Counted from the first letter of the stretch, positions 46,500 to 59,536 are shown. The stretch is DNA of 64,000 nt from Antedon bifida (GCA_963402885.1 OY727100.1:18569395-18633394), one strand, 5' to 3'. The notes: generated by a model from the letters alone, not told the origin. Numbers and translations are program-made.

Positions 46500-47556
46500 A
46501 TAGAGACGTAGAGAACAAGTTTATGTTTAATGAAATATCAGACAGCAACATTACACGTGAAACTCTTTTGACTCTATTTGCCATCCGCGCATGTAGGTCT
46601 ACATGTTTAGTGGGCCTACCATAGGTGGCTGAGTTTAGATTTTCACTAAGCACGGAATGATTGTCTCAACATAAGCTGAAAATAGCGTGGACAAAACAAG
46701 TAAGTAGGCTATACTCTCAGTTATGGAAGATGGTGTATTAACTATTGCTCATCAAAAAGAGGTTAACAGTTACTTAAATCTGCCGACGTATTAACTGCAT
46801 GTTAAAAGTTTGCCAAAAGTAATGTGAACATACTGAATCATAGAAAAGTGAATCTTCGATTGATACAATCGTCGTCCAATGTCTAATTTCAATTACCGAT
46901 AATTTCCACAAGCATTTTTTTCATTTACATAAATATTAAAATAGCAATTCATATTTTTTTCATCATAATTTAAACCTTATAGCATCTAAGGGCCACCTGA
47001 TTCTCGGTATATTGGCAAATTCCGTCATCCCCTATCACATGTGGATTTTATCATAAAAGCTTAGCTAAATGACTGAAGAAATTTTAGATAAAGTACCGAG
47101 AATCGGTTTAAGATGCCTTTAGAAAATTAAAAAGGAATAATCTTCAATACATACAAATATGGCAATCCCATTTAATAAAAACAGTATTTAAAACAATAAT
47201 AATGCCTACCATTTCATTCATAGTGTAAATAGATATATGTGAAGTATGAAAAATGTAGTTTATTGATATTAAATCTATAGTATAAATATATTTATTGATA
47301 TTTAACGAGTATTGTGCAATATTGTAAAAATCCGTATTGATAAACAATCGGTACCGGTATCATTATGAAAACGTATGAGGAATTTAAGTATAAACAAAAA
47401 GACATGTAAGACGAAAATAATAAATGTAATGTTAACAATATACATGTTAAATGTATTGATTGTGATTCATTCGATCACCATTATCAACACCATAAGAAAA
47501 GAAAAAAGCAACGAATAGACCTTCTGCATGTTTATATTTAGTTTTAACAAAATATA

Positions 47557-47645
47557 GTCGTCCGGGCCCGTAGATCTTGCTTCAGTCAATCTAGGCCTAA
47601 GGAAATTAGATTGAGAAAGGTGTACTTCTCCATCTAATTTTATGG
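47557..47645. repeat. Dispersed repeat with TAGTCGTCC..GTAGATC (copy 1)
   Basis: TATAGTCGTCC, GTAGATCTTGCT, TCAATCTAG and GGAAATTAGATTGAGAAAG occur in the same order as at 49107-49190. The two copies are about 1.55 kb apart. Confidence 0.55.
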
Positions 47646-47652
47646 ACTTTGG

Positions 47653-47676
47653 GCTCTGTCTACACTATCACACTAG
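47653..47676. mobile_element. Hairpin MITE family A, solo terminal repeat
   Basis: GCTCTGTCTACACTATCACA and a few more bases match the left terminus of family A. The rest of the element is absent. It directly follows the GTAGTCGTCC repeat. Confidence 0.5.
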
Positions 47677-47785
47677 TTAGAGAAGAGCTAGAGAAAAAGA
47701 GTACAGTAACTCCGATCTCCACTGCGAACGTGCATCCACCAGAATCAGTGTGTTTTGCAAGTGGACGTCATGAGTTCAGTCATGC

Positions 47786-47803
47786 ATCATGAATATTCAT
47801 GAT
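47786..47803. repeat. 18-bp perfect palindrome
   Basis: ATCATGAATATTCATGAT is a perfect palindrome. Related ATTCATGA words recur in the duplicated block at 102-352 and near 12590. Its function, if any, is unknown. Confidence 0.4.
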
Positions 47804-49106
47804 AATATGCACGCCCTCTATAGTTTCTGCCTTAACCTAATAGAAGAAAAAAATAAGCCGTCTGTGTAGTCGAATGGATTAGACTATGGACTTTGCATGT
47901 CGATGGACATTTTGCGTTCATTGAAAATGGTCTGTTATTTACGCCGAATCTTCTATTAGGCCTATAGTATTCGAGAACCATTTTTGGGCACGAAAATTGT
48001 TAATATATATACACTACTATTTTGAACCATATTTTATATAATATAAAGTTCAAAGTTAATATAGGCCTAACAAAAGTTTGTTTACGTGTTTATGAAGTTT
48101 TAAAGCGTTAAAATATAATGTTAATATTTTCAAAACTACTCAACGAAATATTTAAAACGTTATATTATAACATGAATCCAACTTACAGGGTAAATAACTA
48201 AACATGAACAAGCCAAATGACACGCAACGCACACCTTGTTTGGTCTCGAAAACCGCGTAGCCTGTCCTAAGTAGAGTCTGTATCTATCCTGATCTGTATC
48301 AAATAGTCATAATAAATAACATAGATTCTATATTTTTGTTTTTCACTTAAGTTACGTCACCCCTCGTCTGTTCAAACTGGCCATTAACGGTTCATGACAG
48401 GTCTGAAATCGAATCTTACCCAAATGATATTTCCTCTTCGTATTTTTTCCATAAACACATGGCCTGCACCTGGGAGCTCAGAAACCGACTTATGTCCTGC
48501 AGGTTCTCGGAAAAAAGATATACAGTATGTTACATTGTTGAGGTTGGTTGTTGCATTGGTTCCTCATGATTATTGCATTTTGTTTTACTCAAGTGAAATT
48601 TAGCAATCGTAAACGACCAAGCTAATGACGAAACATTATGATTTTGCAATTAAAATCAAGTAACGCCATCGGACAGAATACACAAACCAAAATGGTAAAT
48701 GAATATACAGTAATAATTACCGTATTGTCTAGGAATTTTGATAACTGGTCATAGATTTGTAATCCATTAAAGTATAAGACTTGGTCTTCTTTAATAGAAA
48801 TATCACCAAGTTTTTACTATTCGGTAACTTAAGTTTAATTAGGAATTAGCTACAAATATAATTAAATAAAATTAAAGTTGTAACAAACAGATATCAGCCA
48901 ATCATTGAACATGCCTAACATTAATATTTAAAATACTTGATAGACCTATCAGCCATTACCCAGACCAAACTAAACTAACTTCTTTTATTTCTTGAACTGT
49001 TTCTAAATAAATGTTGAATGAATGAAAAGTGTATTAACGTATAAATTGCTTAGTCCTACTACATTTATAAACTAAAGTACAGTAACAAATTACTAATTCC
49101 AAACAA

Positions 49107-49250
49107 AATGTAGTCGTCCCTGTAGATCCTGCTCACAGACCTAAACACCAAACTCAATCTAATAATAGAGGAAATTAGATTGAGAAAGCTGTAATTAACA
49201 TACTACTCAATCTATAGTTTCCTCTATTATTGAGCAGGACCAAGAAATTA
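49107..49250. repeat. Dispersed repeat with GTAGTCGTCC (copy 2), hairpin
   Basis: It shares its left part with 47557. AATAGAGGAAATTAGATTGAG is answered by the inverse CTCAATCTATAGTTTCCTC and TATTATTGAGCAGGA, with GATCCTGCTC at the start. The unit can therefore fold back and may be a small non-autonomous transposon. Confidence 0.55.
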
Positions 49251-49710
49251 TGGGTCTATTCTGTACTTAATTATGTACTATTTTTTCGAATACACTCTTT
49301 CGTGTTTGTTCCCCTTTGTTTTATTATTTGTTGTTCATACGAAATCTTGTTTATTGTGTGACCATGGAGGGAACATGATGTGACTATTTAATTTCATGAT
49401 TTTCTGTTTTTAAACAAAAAATCAATTCTAGTAAATGTTGTAAGTAAGACAATGACAAACACCCAGACATTGAATGACGTAAACACCTTGCATTCTTGAA
49501 ATGGACAGTAGGTCTATTTATTACCGATTTCGTTAGTATACATCACATATAATTTAACACATATGGACATGGATTTTTTGTTGACAATTTTCTGTCGCAT
49601 TATGGCAAAAGGAAAAAATACTGATTAATTGGAATGTTGTTTTATACTAGCTATTTAACAGGTATATCGTTTCTTGTTTGCATACATATATACACGGCAT
49701 TCACACTTAA

Positions 49711-49893
49711 GCTCCTGTCTACACTATAAAACTTTATGTGACAAAATAATATGATGTGCCCATATATGTACATGATGATGTCATATCACTACCATATTTA
49801 AGCATATCACTACCATATTTAAGCATATCACTACTGTATTTGGGCACAACACCTTTTTTTTTGGTCAAACTATTTTGATATTGTAGACAGAGC
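49711..49893. mobile_element. Hairpin MITE family A, long copy with internal triplication
   Basis: Terminal repeats GCTCCTGTCTACACTATA and ATTGTAGACAGAGC, with AAGCTC and GAGCTT at the outer ends. The inner word CATATCACTACCATATTTAAG is present about three times in a row, making this copy 183 bp instead of 130. It is followed within 20 bp by a family C fragment. Confidence 0.75.
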
Positions 49894-49908
49894 TTTAGAG
49901 GCTCTAAT

Positions 49909-49973
49909 CAAGGTAATCTAACAACAGGAACAGGACACTGAGCTCGCCTTGCCAAGATAGGAACTCGTATCGA
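49909..49973. mobile_element. Family C element, left half
   Basis: CAAGGTAATCTAACAACAGG, then ACAGGACACTGAGCTCGCC and TTGCCAAGATAGGAACTC, match 15969-16020 almost base for base. The right half is missing. Confidence 0.6.
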
Positions 49974-51386
49974 GTAATTTTTAATTATGTATTTAATTTA
50001 GACAGAGATAATGTACAGCTGCAAATGGCAATGGTATAATACCTGAAACTTGTAAATAAGTACCGAATGAATTTAGAACACTATTTTAGCCGACATCTTC
50101 ATCTCTACATTGTCATTATAAATATAAGCGTTTCTTAATATGTTTTTCTGAAGTTTTACCAGCAATTAATCCCTATATGGCTGTAAGCTCCAAAGGGATC
50201 AGTCTATTGTTTTGTTACAACGTGCCATTTGTTACTACAGTATATCTACATTTACAATTATGTTAACTATAAGCCTGTCCATGGCTAAATTACTCAGGTT
50301 AAGTTGGTTCAATGAACTGAGTGATGTGTAGGAACCAACTTACCCAAAAAAATAACTAAGTCTGAATGGGCCCTATGTAATGCCATTTCATCTATTATTT
50401 TGCACTCTATTTTTAAACCAAATATTCATTTTTGCAATGATACCTGATGAAATTTGACCAATTAGATCACACATCTCATTATTACTCTCTTAACATCCCT
50501 TCTTCCGTCACAGTTAATAGTAGCATGCTTTTACCTAATATAATCATGATTTAAAATTCTAATTTTAATTTTAAATTGCTCTATCTAAATTCATACAAGC
50601 ACAACTATTTTCCATAGGGAATAATTTGGTCAGTTATGTAAGCTAATAACTTAATTGCTTTGAACATTATTTATTAAATGAAAACTAGTTACATACGGTA
50701 CAAACAATGTATGTTACTGCATTTACACTATATTTTTGTATGTAATACTCTTTTGCACTTTTAAACTTTTACACAATAACATCATACTATTTTGTTTTAA
50801 AATGTCTTGATATGGGTTATATTATTTAAGTTGCAAAATGCATACTAATTAAACACCAACAGGTCAAAAAGGAAGACAAAAAGATTATTTCAACTACTAA
50901 ACAAATATGGGCATAATGGTTTTAAAATTAACATAATAATTTTTCAAACATAAAGGGATTTTCCCAACAAATTCACTTTGTTGGGCAAATCCCTAGGCTA
51001 TAAAAATTAATATCAATAGCTTCTACAAACAGGAAATAAACAGTAACACTCTTATGAAATCATTATGTAACTTAAAGGTAAATGAAATTAAATATGTGTA
51101 CATAGCACCATGTCAAATAAAAATTATCCAAAATCAATACAAATTTAATAATTTAACTTTTTTTTAAATTAAAGTGTAAACAAATATAAAACAAAGTATA
51201 AAAACTGTCCATATTTTCAGGGTCTACAAATCAACTAAATTCACACATTTCTGAAACAAAAGACAGTGCTGTTTTGTTAAATAATGGAAAATCGTATATA
51301 AAGAAATGGACAGCATCGTCTTATTTGAAACAGACACGTGCGAATGCAGCTTGAGGATGCACCAATCAATATTTGAAATGTTTCTA

Positions 51387-51728
51387 TTAAAGATGTATTG
51401 TCCCCCTGAAATTTTTTTTTTTTAATTTTTTGCCATTTTAATGTCACATAATAATTATCCACTTTGACCAAAAATTGGATCGAAAAAAAATGTATTTACC
51501 TGAAAAAACTGTAATTTAAAGCAAAAAAATGGTCAAATTGGCTGCCAGCCAATGATTTTTGGTGAAATTTAACCATTTATTTTGTCATTTTATAAGAGAA
51601 AACATTATTTTTTTTCATTTTTTTTCTACGGAAGTGATTAACTTTATTAAAACTACAAAATAACATATTCAAAGTCTGATTTAATTAATCTTCATTTTTC
51701 ATGTTTTTGGGGGAGAATACATCTTTAA
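51387..51728. mobile_element. TTAA-flanked MITE, TTAAAGATGTATT ends (family E)
   Basis: A 342-bp element with inverted ends TTAAAGATGTATTGTCCCCC and GGGGGAGAATACATCTTTAA, each starting at TTAA. The interior is AT-rich with A and T runs. It lies about 240 bp beyond the PRMT5 stop, probably in or just after its 3' UTR. There is no transposase. The TTAA ends resemble those of family D, but the terminal sequences differ after the first bases. Confidence 0.7.
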
Positions 51729-51971
51729 AACATTGTCTGTGACCAGAGGGCAAAGGTAATTTTCTTGATTTCTCAGAATAATCTACTATGTTCCTGGATA
51801 AACACTGCGCCCTTACAAAATCAAAGCTTTTACTTTACATTTATATTAAGTTGTTTACTTACATGGTCCGATATAACCTCACTGAAAGCGATGTACCAAA
51901 TTACTGGAAACTCTCACTTTGCAAAATTAAAAGCTTCTAAATTTCTTACGATTTCACGTAAATATTTGACA

Positions 51972-54900
51972 TCACATTCCTATGGTATAAGAACGACCAT
52001 TGATATTGTGGATTGGCGTAATGACCGGGTCGGTGACGCACCACTCGTACCAGACATTACGTGTCGTGACATTACGCCAGAAATGAACTTGTAACTTACA
52101 ATCCTTGTGTACATCTATTGGTTCCTGCAAAAACAAGATGGTGGAGTCGGATGAGATTATACCTGTATTGCATGTATTTACCAGTTATTATCATGGATGA
52201 CAAACTATAGTTTCAGGAGGCCTGGGTAAAAAATTATCTTAAATTGGTTTGGATTATACTGGAAATATAATTGGATTATAGAAAAAAATATTATATATTA
52301 TTTCTTTACTAACATAGTAATAATTGGTCAACAATATTATTAATTAATTTTAGAACATACTGTACCTTAATTGGAAAGAATATTGGAAACCAGCTAAACA
52401 TTCCATCTGAATAGGTAGACGGTTCGGTGCCTAACGGAATAATACAGTATTTAAAAAAATTGATATGATAAACCCAAGATTTAATATAAGAATGTGTTGG
52501 TTGATCATAGCTTTTAAATTTGCCACAGAGCTACTGTCATTCATACAGTGGTACATTACTCACAATTCATTTAAAATTCTTTTTAAATTACAAACAAGAT
52601 CAAAATACATAGCATAAAAATAGAATGATTAAACTTACTAAGTTTAATATCTCCATACAACACTGTGTCAAAATAGCCAGCAAATCCGTGCAACACAGCA
52701 CTTTCACTTATATCAAAATCTATACTCTTATATCGTTTATTATCTTTCATATCCTTTCGTGGATGACAAAAGGTGAACACGGGAACAGCGTCAGCAAGCA
52801 CATTCACATTGTGTAGCCGTACCACATACGGTGTCTCAAAATGAGCCTAGAAATATCAAGCTTGTTATAAATATATTTTACAGTATAGTTTAAACTGTTA
52901 TAACTGGTAGAGTACATTTATTTAACTGATGGATTCTTTAATTTGTATGCACCAGTTTTATATATATTCATCACTTTGATCATTTTTTTTTTATTCCTGC
53001 TATATAAATAAAAGTTGCAAAGTACTAGTAAGACACATGTAAAGATAACTTACATCTTGCGGTTTATCCCGTTCCTTGCAGAGTCGCACCTCATTGTACA
53101 GTTTGTGTGACATAACTGGACTGAGATATGACGTGTAGTTACATGGAATACTAATTGCATTATCTAAAAAGCAAGGATAATCTAGATCAAAAAGTGCTCT
53201 TTATATTCATATAAAAATATTGGAAATTTTCAAAATTCTAATGGCTCTTGGTCTTCTCCATTTAACTTTTGTAAACTGCTGTTGTTGTTGGTTGCAAGTT
53301 TAAATGGTATACTTCTGAGATAAGATTCTGTCTTGCTGTTTCCACTTTTTGTGTGTAAATCTTTGTTTTTGGTCTCAAACCTTTGAGGTAAATGCTATCT
53401 TACATTTATCTTTTGTAAGTCTTTTTTTGTTTGTAAGGTTCAATGCTGAGTATCCACCCCATTTTCATATTGCTCTATTTTTCTTTTTTCTTCTCATGAC
53501 TCAATGCTTTCTTTCATTTACTTACCTTTAAGGAATTTCTGTGCTCCATCTAGGCATTCTGGTGATAATTCATTGTCACCAAATGAGCCTAGCAATTCAC
53601 TAACTATGATATCTGCCTTCTCTGGTGCCTCCCACTCTCTCATGTCCTGGAACACCACAGTCACATGATCTGCCCACATTTCATCTTGAAGAGCCTGCAA
53701 TCTAAATTACCAAAGTGAAAAATGAAATGACAAAAGCATTATATATCAAAAAAATGTAATTCAAAAGGTTAGAAAATATGGTTCAAAAAGTCCATAAAAA
53801 ATGGAATCTTTCAGTTTACACAGGTTATTGTATATATATTGTCACCAGTCACCTCTCTCAATAGCAGACTCTCTGAAAACTGGAAACTCTCCCAAAACCA
53901 GACTTTTCTTGAGGTTCAAAATGTCCCAAATTCATTTTTACCATTTAAAAACACATTCCAAAAAACATACTTCCAGAAAACCAGACAAATTAGGCCAGCT
54001 ATTGTCCGGTTTTGGGAGAGTAGACTGTATTACTAATACAGTCTACTCTGTGACCCATTGTAATATGTAAGCCTACTATAAAAGAATAAGTTTATTCTTT
54101 TACCAAAGATATATTTTTGATTGCCAACATTCACTTACGTAACAACAGCATTTGGATTCTTTTCAACAGCATATACTTTGATTTTACGTTGAGCTTGCTC
54201 AGCAGCTCGCAGTGAAGCCGACACTAGAGGGCCTCTTCCTGCTCCTAGCACCATCACAACCCTTTAAATTATTATATATATTATTTAAAATACATAGAAA
54301 AAATAGACTACTTTATTTGAATTAACATAACATTTTGTATTCTTTAAAATGGGTCGCCTTTTGAATTATATTCGTTTGTTTTGTTTATTTATTCGACCAG
54401 CATAAAATCAATACAATATAAATATATAAAAAAAAGATGAAACATGTTGGGCAGGGGCAGCTTATGCAAAGTACTTTTCAACTCATGAGTATATATATAT
54501 TTGATGAGGTACTCTATGTTTAGTTTTCCAAGACTATTATGGACAGCTCACACTTGTGGAAAAAGGGATAACTCACGATACAGTGGTGTCTTTTTCTTCA
54601 GGCGGTACTCGATCTAAAAGAGCTGTGTACACAGCCTTTTGATACTGTGTATACTTCACTGGGTCTTTCTCAAATATCTCATACGTTTGTGATTCAAGGT
54701 TATCTGATAAAGGCTAAATTAAAACAAAGTTAATTAAACCATCTGACAGACAGGCCATCTCAAAAAGTTCAAGTAATAAAACTGGATTGTATTTAACATA
54801 CTGTACAGATATTGACTGCATAGAGGTGTTCTAATACACCGAAAAAAGCAGTCAATATCTGTTATTACATAGCCTAGGTCTACATGTCTAGTTCATCTCC

Positions 54901-57900
54901 ATCCATAGATTTAGAAATTCAAATTCGATTTATTAAGTCATAAGTCACATAATATTTACATTCATGATCAACATGGAACTAACAACTGATCAAGCAATAT
55001 AAAATACAAAAAGACCTAATGACAATATTATGTGTGTATCGTATTGCTTGTGTTCTTCTGCCAAGTATGTATGAATGACTTAATAAATCGAATCTGAATG
55101 TAAATATTATGTGTGTATTGTTTTGCTTGTGTTAATTAAGGAATACAGTCGTTCGAACACCTTTAGCATACACTGTGCACGTATGTGTATCCCAACTTAG
55201 ATTCGTATCTATCCAAACCCCTAAATATTTATGAGATAGATCCATAGATTTAGAAATTAATTGGGGCCTTGGACTACATCTACTTTAGGCTGCCTGAGTT
55301 TCACACACAGTCTGTTTACTAGCGCTGTAGGGATCTAATGATGACGTCATCGACCAGTTATCATTTATAACCGACCGATTGGTTCGTTGTTATATTATTT
55401 TGATATTATATTACCACAGAAGAAGATACCATCAGTACTTGATAGAGTTGTACAACAAAGTCAACTTACTAGATGCAACTTCATTGGAGCCTGCTTCAAC
55501 AGAAATTTATAATTCCCAGCAATGTTTTAACTGTATATATGAACTATTTTATAAGTTGTTTTGTGACTGTGCAATTTGGTAGTGGTCACTCTCGTACTGT
55601 ACATTTAAAAGTAACACATCCAAATGCCAACTTTAAGTCAATGGCTACCAGATGTCTCTATGAGACGGTTATTTGAACCAGTACCAGAGTTCTCTTACCT
55701 GTAGCGGGCATTGCAAGTAGTCTTCATAACCCTTAGCAAATGCATCAACACCTGTGAGTGGAGGCATCTGGGAACGCAGGTGTTCAAGATATTGGTAATA
55801 AGCTTTGATACCTTTGTCTGGATGTCGATTGGTTCCAGTCACCATCACCTGCACTTCCAACTTAAAGAATCTAAAACATAAATTCAATAAACATGTCTGT
55901 TAAAGACTGGTGGTTGTGATACTTTATCAGTATGTTTTGTTCCAGGCATAACTACCAATAACACCTTGAATATAGGTTACAGATTGGTGTATCTGATGTG
56001 ATGATGCAACCATATTCCTCGTTTCTTCTAAATGAGAAATCACTTTTTGAACTTTTGGAGTTCAGAGATGCTAGTTAATTCAACATAAAACAAGGAAAAC
56101 AAATGTTAAAACTGACCTTAGCACAACATTTTGGTGTGCTTTGGACAAGACTGGGTAGCCCTTCTTGTTTGTCAGGAATATGTTAGTGGAGAGAATTGCA
56201 CATTTGATTGGTTCTCCGTACCATCGTTCTAGAACGGATGATGGAGGCAGATCAACAGACACTTCAAGAGCTGCAATTAAAGTTTCCGTATATTAAATAC
56301 AAGTCAGGGTATCCATATGCTCTTTTTCTTGAAGCAGTAAAATTTCACCTACACTATGTCTTTTAAAAACTATTTTTGCATCAAGCTTCCAGTATTTTAT
56401 TTAATTAATTTTTTACCTTGTCTAAGATAGTTTTTTTTAAAGTGTTTTTTACCACCCATAGAGCTTGCTTTTGAACAGAACACCCTTTGTGTAAGCTTGG
56501 TAGATTTTATAGTCATGTTTTGAGAAGATGTTAAAGCAGACAAAAGGCCCTCTCTACACTTAACGCTTTCTTATTCTTACTCACCAACTGCTATGCGTTT
56601 ATGGTGGTTACAGACACGTCTAAGTCGGTTCCACCAGCTCCATGTATCGTACATAGGGGATGGTTTGTCAAAGTCGTGGCTAGGTGGCGCTTCATTCTCA
56701 ATGATGTCTTGACGAGTTGTTGCTGGAGCTATCATAGGTACACGTATCCATATCTTAATTAAACACAATCAAAATATAATCAATTCATTAAAGGGTTTAT
56801 ATCTACTGTGTTTTTTAAGGGTATATTTATTTGCATATGTACACCACTACGGTAATTACTAATAGAAAAAGGTATACTTCATTTTATGATGTGCAATAAT
56901 ATGCAAAGATAGTGCCTATCTGTAGTACTTTCAATGATTCACCTTCTGTTGGTCATTTACATAATTTACCACCTGCATTGATTATAAAGCATAAAGCGTC
57001 TACAGTATTTTATTTATTGGCATTTGTTTTTCTTTTCTGTTTTTTTTGTTGTATTTTGTGTATTGTATCTGTTCTGAGGGTCCCAAATGATCAGCAATTG
57101 CTGGATGGATCGCCCTCATTAAACATGGCTCAAATAAAAATAAATAAAATGCAGGTGTATAATCAATATGTATCACCAAATGATTATTACCTGATGGTTA
57201 TTTGCGTGTACACCACCTGCATTGAAGGTGCATAAATCTGTACTCACCTAGAGTGAGTCACTACATGATGATCATTGCATATAATTCACACCACCTACAC
57301 TGAGTTTAAAGAATAGCCACTTGTGCTACAGACAATGCAGTTATACAATTCCATGCAATGATAACTACCTGATCTGTAGCACCATACCTGATGGTTATTG
57401 TGTCCAAGCAAATGACTGTATAGACACCGTCCAAGGTTGGTACAGTTGAAACTGGTGAGAGTAATAAGAACTGCTGGCATTGTCAGATGAGCGGCATATG
57501 TAAGCTCTTGCTTTAATGCTTGTTCTGAGTTCTTGCGGATTGTTTCATCATGCGAGTCTGGCTGAAGCCATGGCGAGATCTTTCCAACTATTACTGAGCT
57601 CCAATCTGCAATAAAGAAAAGACAATTTTCCTGGATAGGATTTTACATAAAGTGGTGGATGACATTTTACTTTCTGGGACCTTTTTGTTTGTTAATCTAA
57701 AATGGTTAGGATTGTTTTCTTGCACACCTTGGCTTGACAACAACAGGTCTGACCGTGTGAATGCTCCTGGTCTGTCTTTTGGTTTTCCTTCCAGAAACTC
57801 TCGTTTAAAACGCTGGTGAACAATTGGTACTGCTATAAAGTCAAATCTGTAAATCGAAAAAGTCACACAATAAATGAACGATTTCAAATTGGGCAGAAAA

Positions 57901-58455
57901 TTCAAAACAGTGCAATGTATTTTCTTGGTATGATAAAAACTAAAGCTTGATAGGGCTAAACCTTACATTTGGTGGTTTTACTTTTAGGACCGCTACTGCT
58001 AGTTAGAGAGCAGGAGTCGAGAGTACAAAATAATATTTTGTTTATAATTTATAGGTCTAAATATTGATGAAAAGTGAGAGATTTGTAGGACAGGTATTGG
58101 GATCCGGACACCGTAGACGGAAGAAGGATTTTGAGATCACGTAAATTAGCCTTAAGCTAGGCCTAGCCTAGGACCTAACTAGTAGCTAAGCATACGGTTT
58201 AACATTAGAGCCTACAGCGAAAAAGGGTGCGGTGGTGCTGCATCCATCAACAGTCAGCGTCACGGTTGTAGGAAGACACGCGGCCTAAGTTTTTAACCAA
58301 CTTTAAATGATACTATTCAGCGTACTATTATACGGATTTAGCATTGTAGAGACACGTTCAACATACCCAGCTGCGGCTGCAATTTGTGTAGAGCTAGATA
58401 TATCAGGCACACAACTTAAATCCCTACCACACGAAACACGCTCACTTCTTGCCAT
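51972..58455 (-). CDS. PRMT5: Protein arginine N-methyltransferase 5, 13 exons, complete
   Basis: PRMT5 makes symmetric dimethylarginine on histones, Sm proteins and other targets, acting with MEP50. Exons in transcript order: 58367-58455, 57728-57846, 57388-57605, 56585-56753, 56117-56270, 55699-55870, 54577-54713, 54139-54261, 53526-53701, 53054-53163, 52639-52846, 52366-52430, 51972-52124. They join in phase to 630 residues (human 637). The N-terminal TIM-barrel carries [20 protein letters not shown]. The Rossmann domain has the S-adenosylmethionine loop GAGRGPLV (from residue 359). The double-E loop [15 protein letters not shown] has E429 and E438, equal to human E435 and E444. F321, equal to human F327 that favours symmetric dimethylation, is present in YEIFEKD. 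The beta-barrel includes [11 protein letters not shown] and ends [17 protein letters not shown]. All key residues examined are intact. Confidence 0.97.
53846..54030. mobile_element. MITE family B copy in PRMT5 intron 8
   Basis: It shares CTCTCTGAAAACTGGAAACT, CCAGACTTTTCTTGA, ACCATTTAAAAACACATTCC and GGGAGAGTAGACTGTAT with 14997-15164, in the same order. The left terminal repeat is degraded (CAGTCACCTCTCTC). An adjacent ATACAGTCTACTCTG at 54034 repeats the end word in the opposite orientation. Confidence 0.65.
54915..55095. mobile_element. Inverted-repeat element with TTTATTAAGTCAT ends
   Basis: In PRMT5 intron 6. ATTCGATTTATTAAGTCAT at the left is matched by ATGACTTAATAAATCGAAT at the right, about 170 bp apart. 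The left block with CACATAATATTTACATTCAT also matches the repeat at 38775. A 22-bp phrase with CCATAGATTTAGAAATT recurs at 55241. Confidence 0.55.
56985..57152 (+). mobile_element. Probable non-LTR retrotransposon 3' remnant
   Basis: In PRMT5 intron 3. TGAGGGTCCCAAATGATCAG, then CAATTGCTGGATGGATCGCC and CTCATTAAACATGG, are followed by an AAATAAA-type tail. This resembles the 3' untranslated ends of LINEs in marine invertebrates. No coding part remains. Confidence 0.4.
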
Positions 58456-58660
58456 GTTGAACAAAAAAACACCGGCCGTCGTCTGATCTTTTCACACATG
58501 CTCTCGAGTCTCGCGAAAACTTGAAAAAATGAATGAGTGGTTTGCACTAAAACTTGAACACTTGCGGCCCAAAACGGTCATAATACATAAACATCCCTTT
58601 TAATTTGTTCCTTTACGTAGTGTCAAATTATCACTATACGAATTCAATGAGATACCAACT

Positions 58661-58733
58661 GGGGGACTAGCTCAAATGGTAGAGCGCTCGCTTAGCATGT
58701 GAGAGGTACCGGGATCAATGCCCGGGTCTTCCA
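58661..58733 (+). tRNA. tRNA-Ala (anticodon AGC), array unit 1
   Basis: 73 nt ending in discriminator A. Acceptor arms GGGGGAC and GTCTTCC pair with G3:U70, the alanine identity pair, and a second G:U at 4:69. The D arm has TAGCTCAAATGG (A box). The anticodon loop TTAGCAT gives AGC. The T arm CCGGG/CCCGG encloses ATCAATG, with A54 rather than T54. A TTTT terminator follows at 58741. Confidence 0.93.
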
Positions 58734-58939
58734 ATAATTATTTTACCGTATATTATAGCATTCAAATTTAAATAATTTCGATTTTTAAAATTAGTATTAC
58801 TGTAAATTCAGTTCTGATTTTTTTAAAATAATTTTCTGCTGTGTGTATGACGAAAATTGTTTTTCATCCATTTATGAATCCACTCCATACAATCCCAGTT
58901 AATTTTGTCATTCATCACGTTAACACTTGTTATTCGACT

Positions 58940-59015
58940 GGGGATGTTATGATGTCAAGTGGTAGAGCGCTCGCTTAGCATGTAAGAGGTACCGGAGTCA
59001 ATGCCCGGATCTTCA
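58940..59015 (+). pseudogene. tRNA-Ala pseudogene, array unit 2
   Basis: The anticodon arm and T arm (GAGCGCTCGCTTAGCATGTA, GAGGTACCGG) are recognisable. The 5' acceptor and D arm are rearranged (GGGGATGTTATGATGTCAAG), the T stem has changed, and the 3' acceptor reads ATCTTCAA. It cannot form a normal cloverleaf. Confidence 0.8.
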
Positions 59016-59207
59016 AAATTATTTTTTTTTGTTTAGTTAGGTATATTAATATATTCTAACATTCAAATTTAAATAATTTTGATTTTTTTAAATATTACCG
59101 TGTATATTCCTAATGTGGAAAGACGTAGCCGAAATTGTTTTTCATTATCAACTCACTCTATACAATATGTCAGTTTATCAAATCACATGTAATTATATCT
59201 GTCAACT

Positions 59208-59280
59208 GGGGGACTAGCTCAAATGGTAGAGCGCTCGCTTAGCATGTGAGAGGTACCGGGATCAATGCCCGGGTCTTCCA
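59208..59280 (+). tRNA. tRNA-Ala (AGC), array unit 3
   Basis: Identical in sequence to unit 1 over the 73 nt, with anticodon AGC. It is followed by a run of seven T after ATTA, a strong RNA polymerase III terminator. Confidence 0.93.
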
Positions 59281-59463
59281 ATTATTTTTTTATTTATAGG
59301 TATATATTAATATATTCTAACATTTAAATTTAAATAATTTCGATTTTTTAAAATATCATCGTTTATTATTCATAATGTGTAAAAGACGTAATTACGAACC
59401 CACATGCAACAGTTCATTGTGAGCTAATCACATTAGACCTACATGGAATTAGATCTATCGGCT

Positions 59464-59536
59464 GGGGGACTAGCTCAAATGGTAGAGCGCTCGCTTAGCA
59501 TGTGAGAGGTACCGGGATCAATGCCCGGGTCTTCCA
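59464..59536 (+). tRNA. tRNA-Ala (AGC), array unit 4
   Basis: Same 73-nt sequence as unit 1, with anticodon AGC and a T-run terminator. It is the first member of the AGC-TGC dimer that is duplicated at 60000. Confidence 0.93.

Larger units (their letters stand above)
46041..51971. other. Spacer between convergent VAT1 and PRMT5, no gene seen
   Basis: About 5.9 kb. It holds the 3' UTRs of VAT1 (+) and PRMT5 (-), a 26-bp tandem repeat (46411), two related GTAGTCGTCC repeats (47557 and 49107), family A copies (47653 and 49711), a family C half copy (49909) and a TTAA-flanked MITE (51387). No splice-flanked or long open frame looks like protein. The 69-codon frame at 48394 is unrecognised. Confidence 0.55.
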
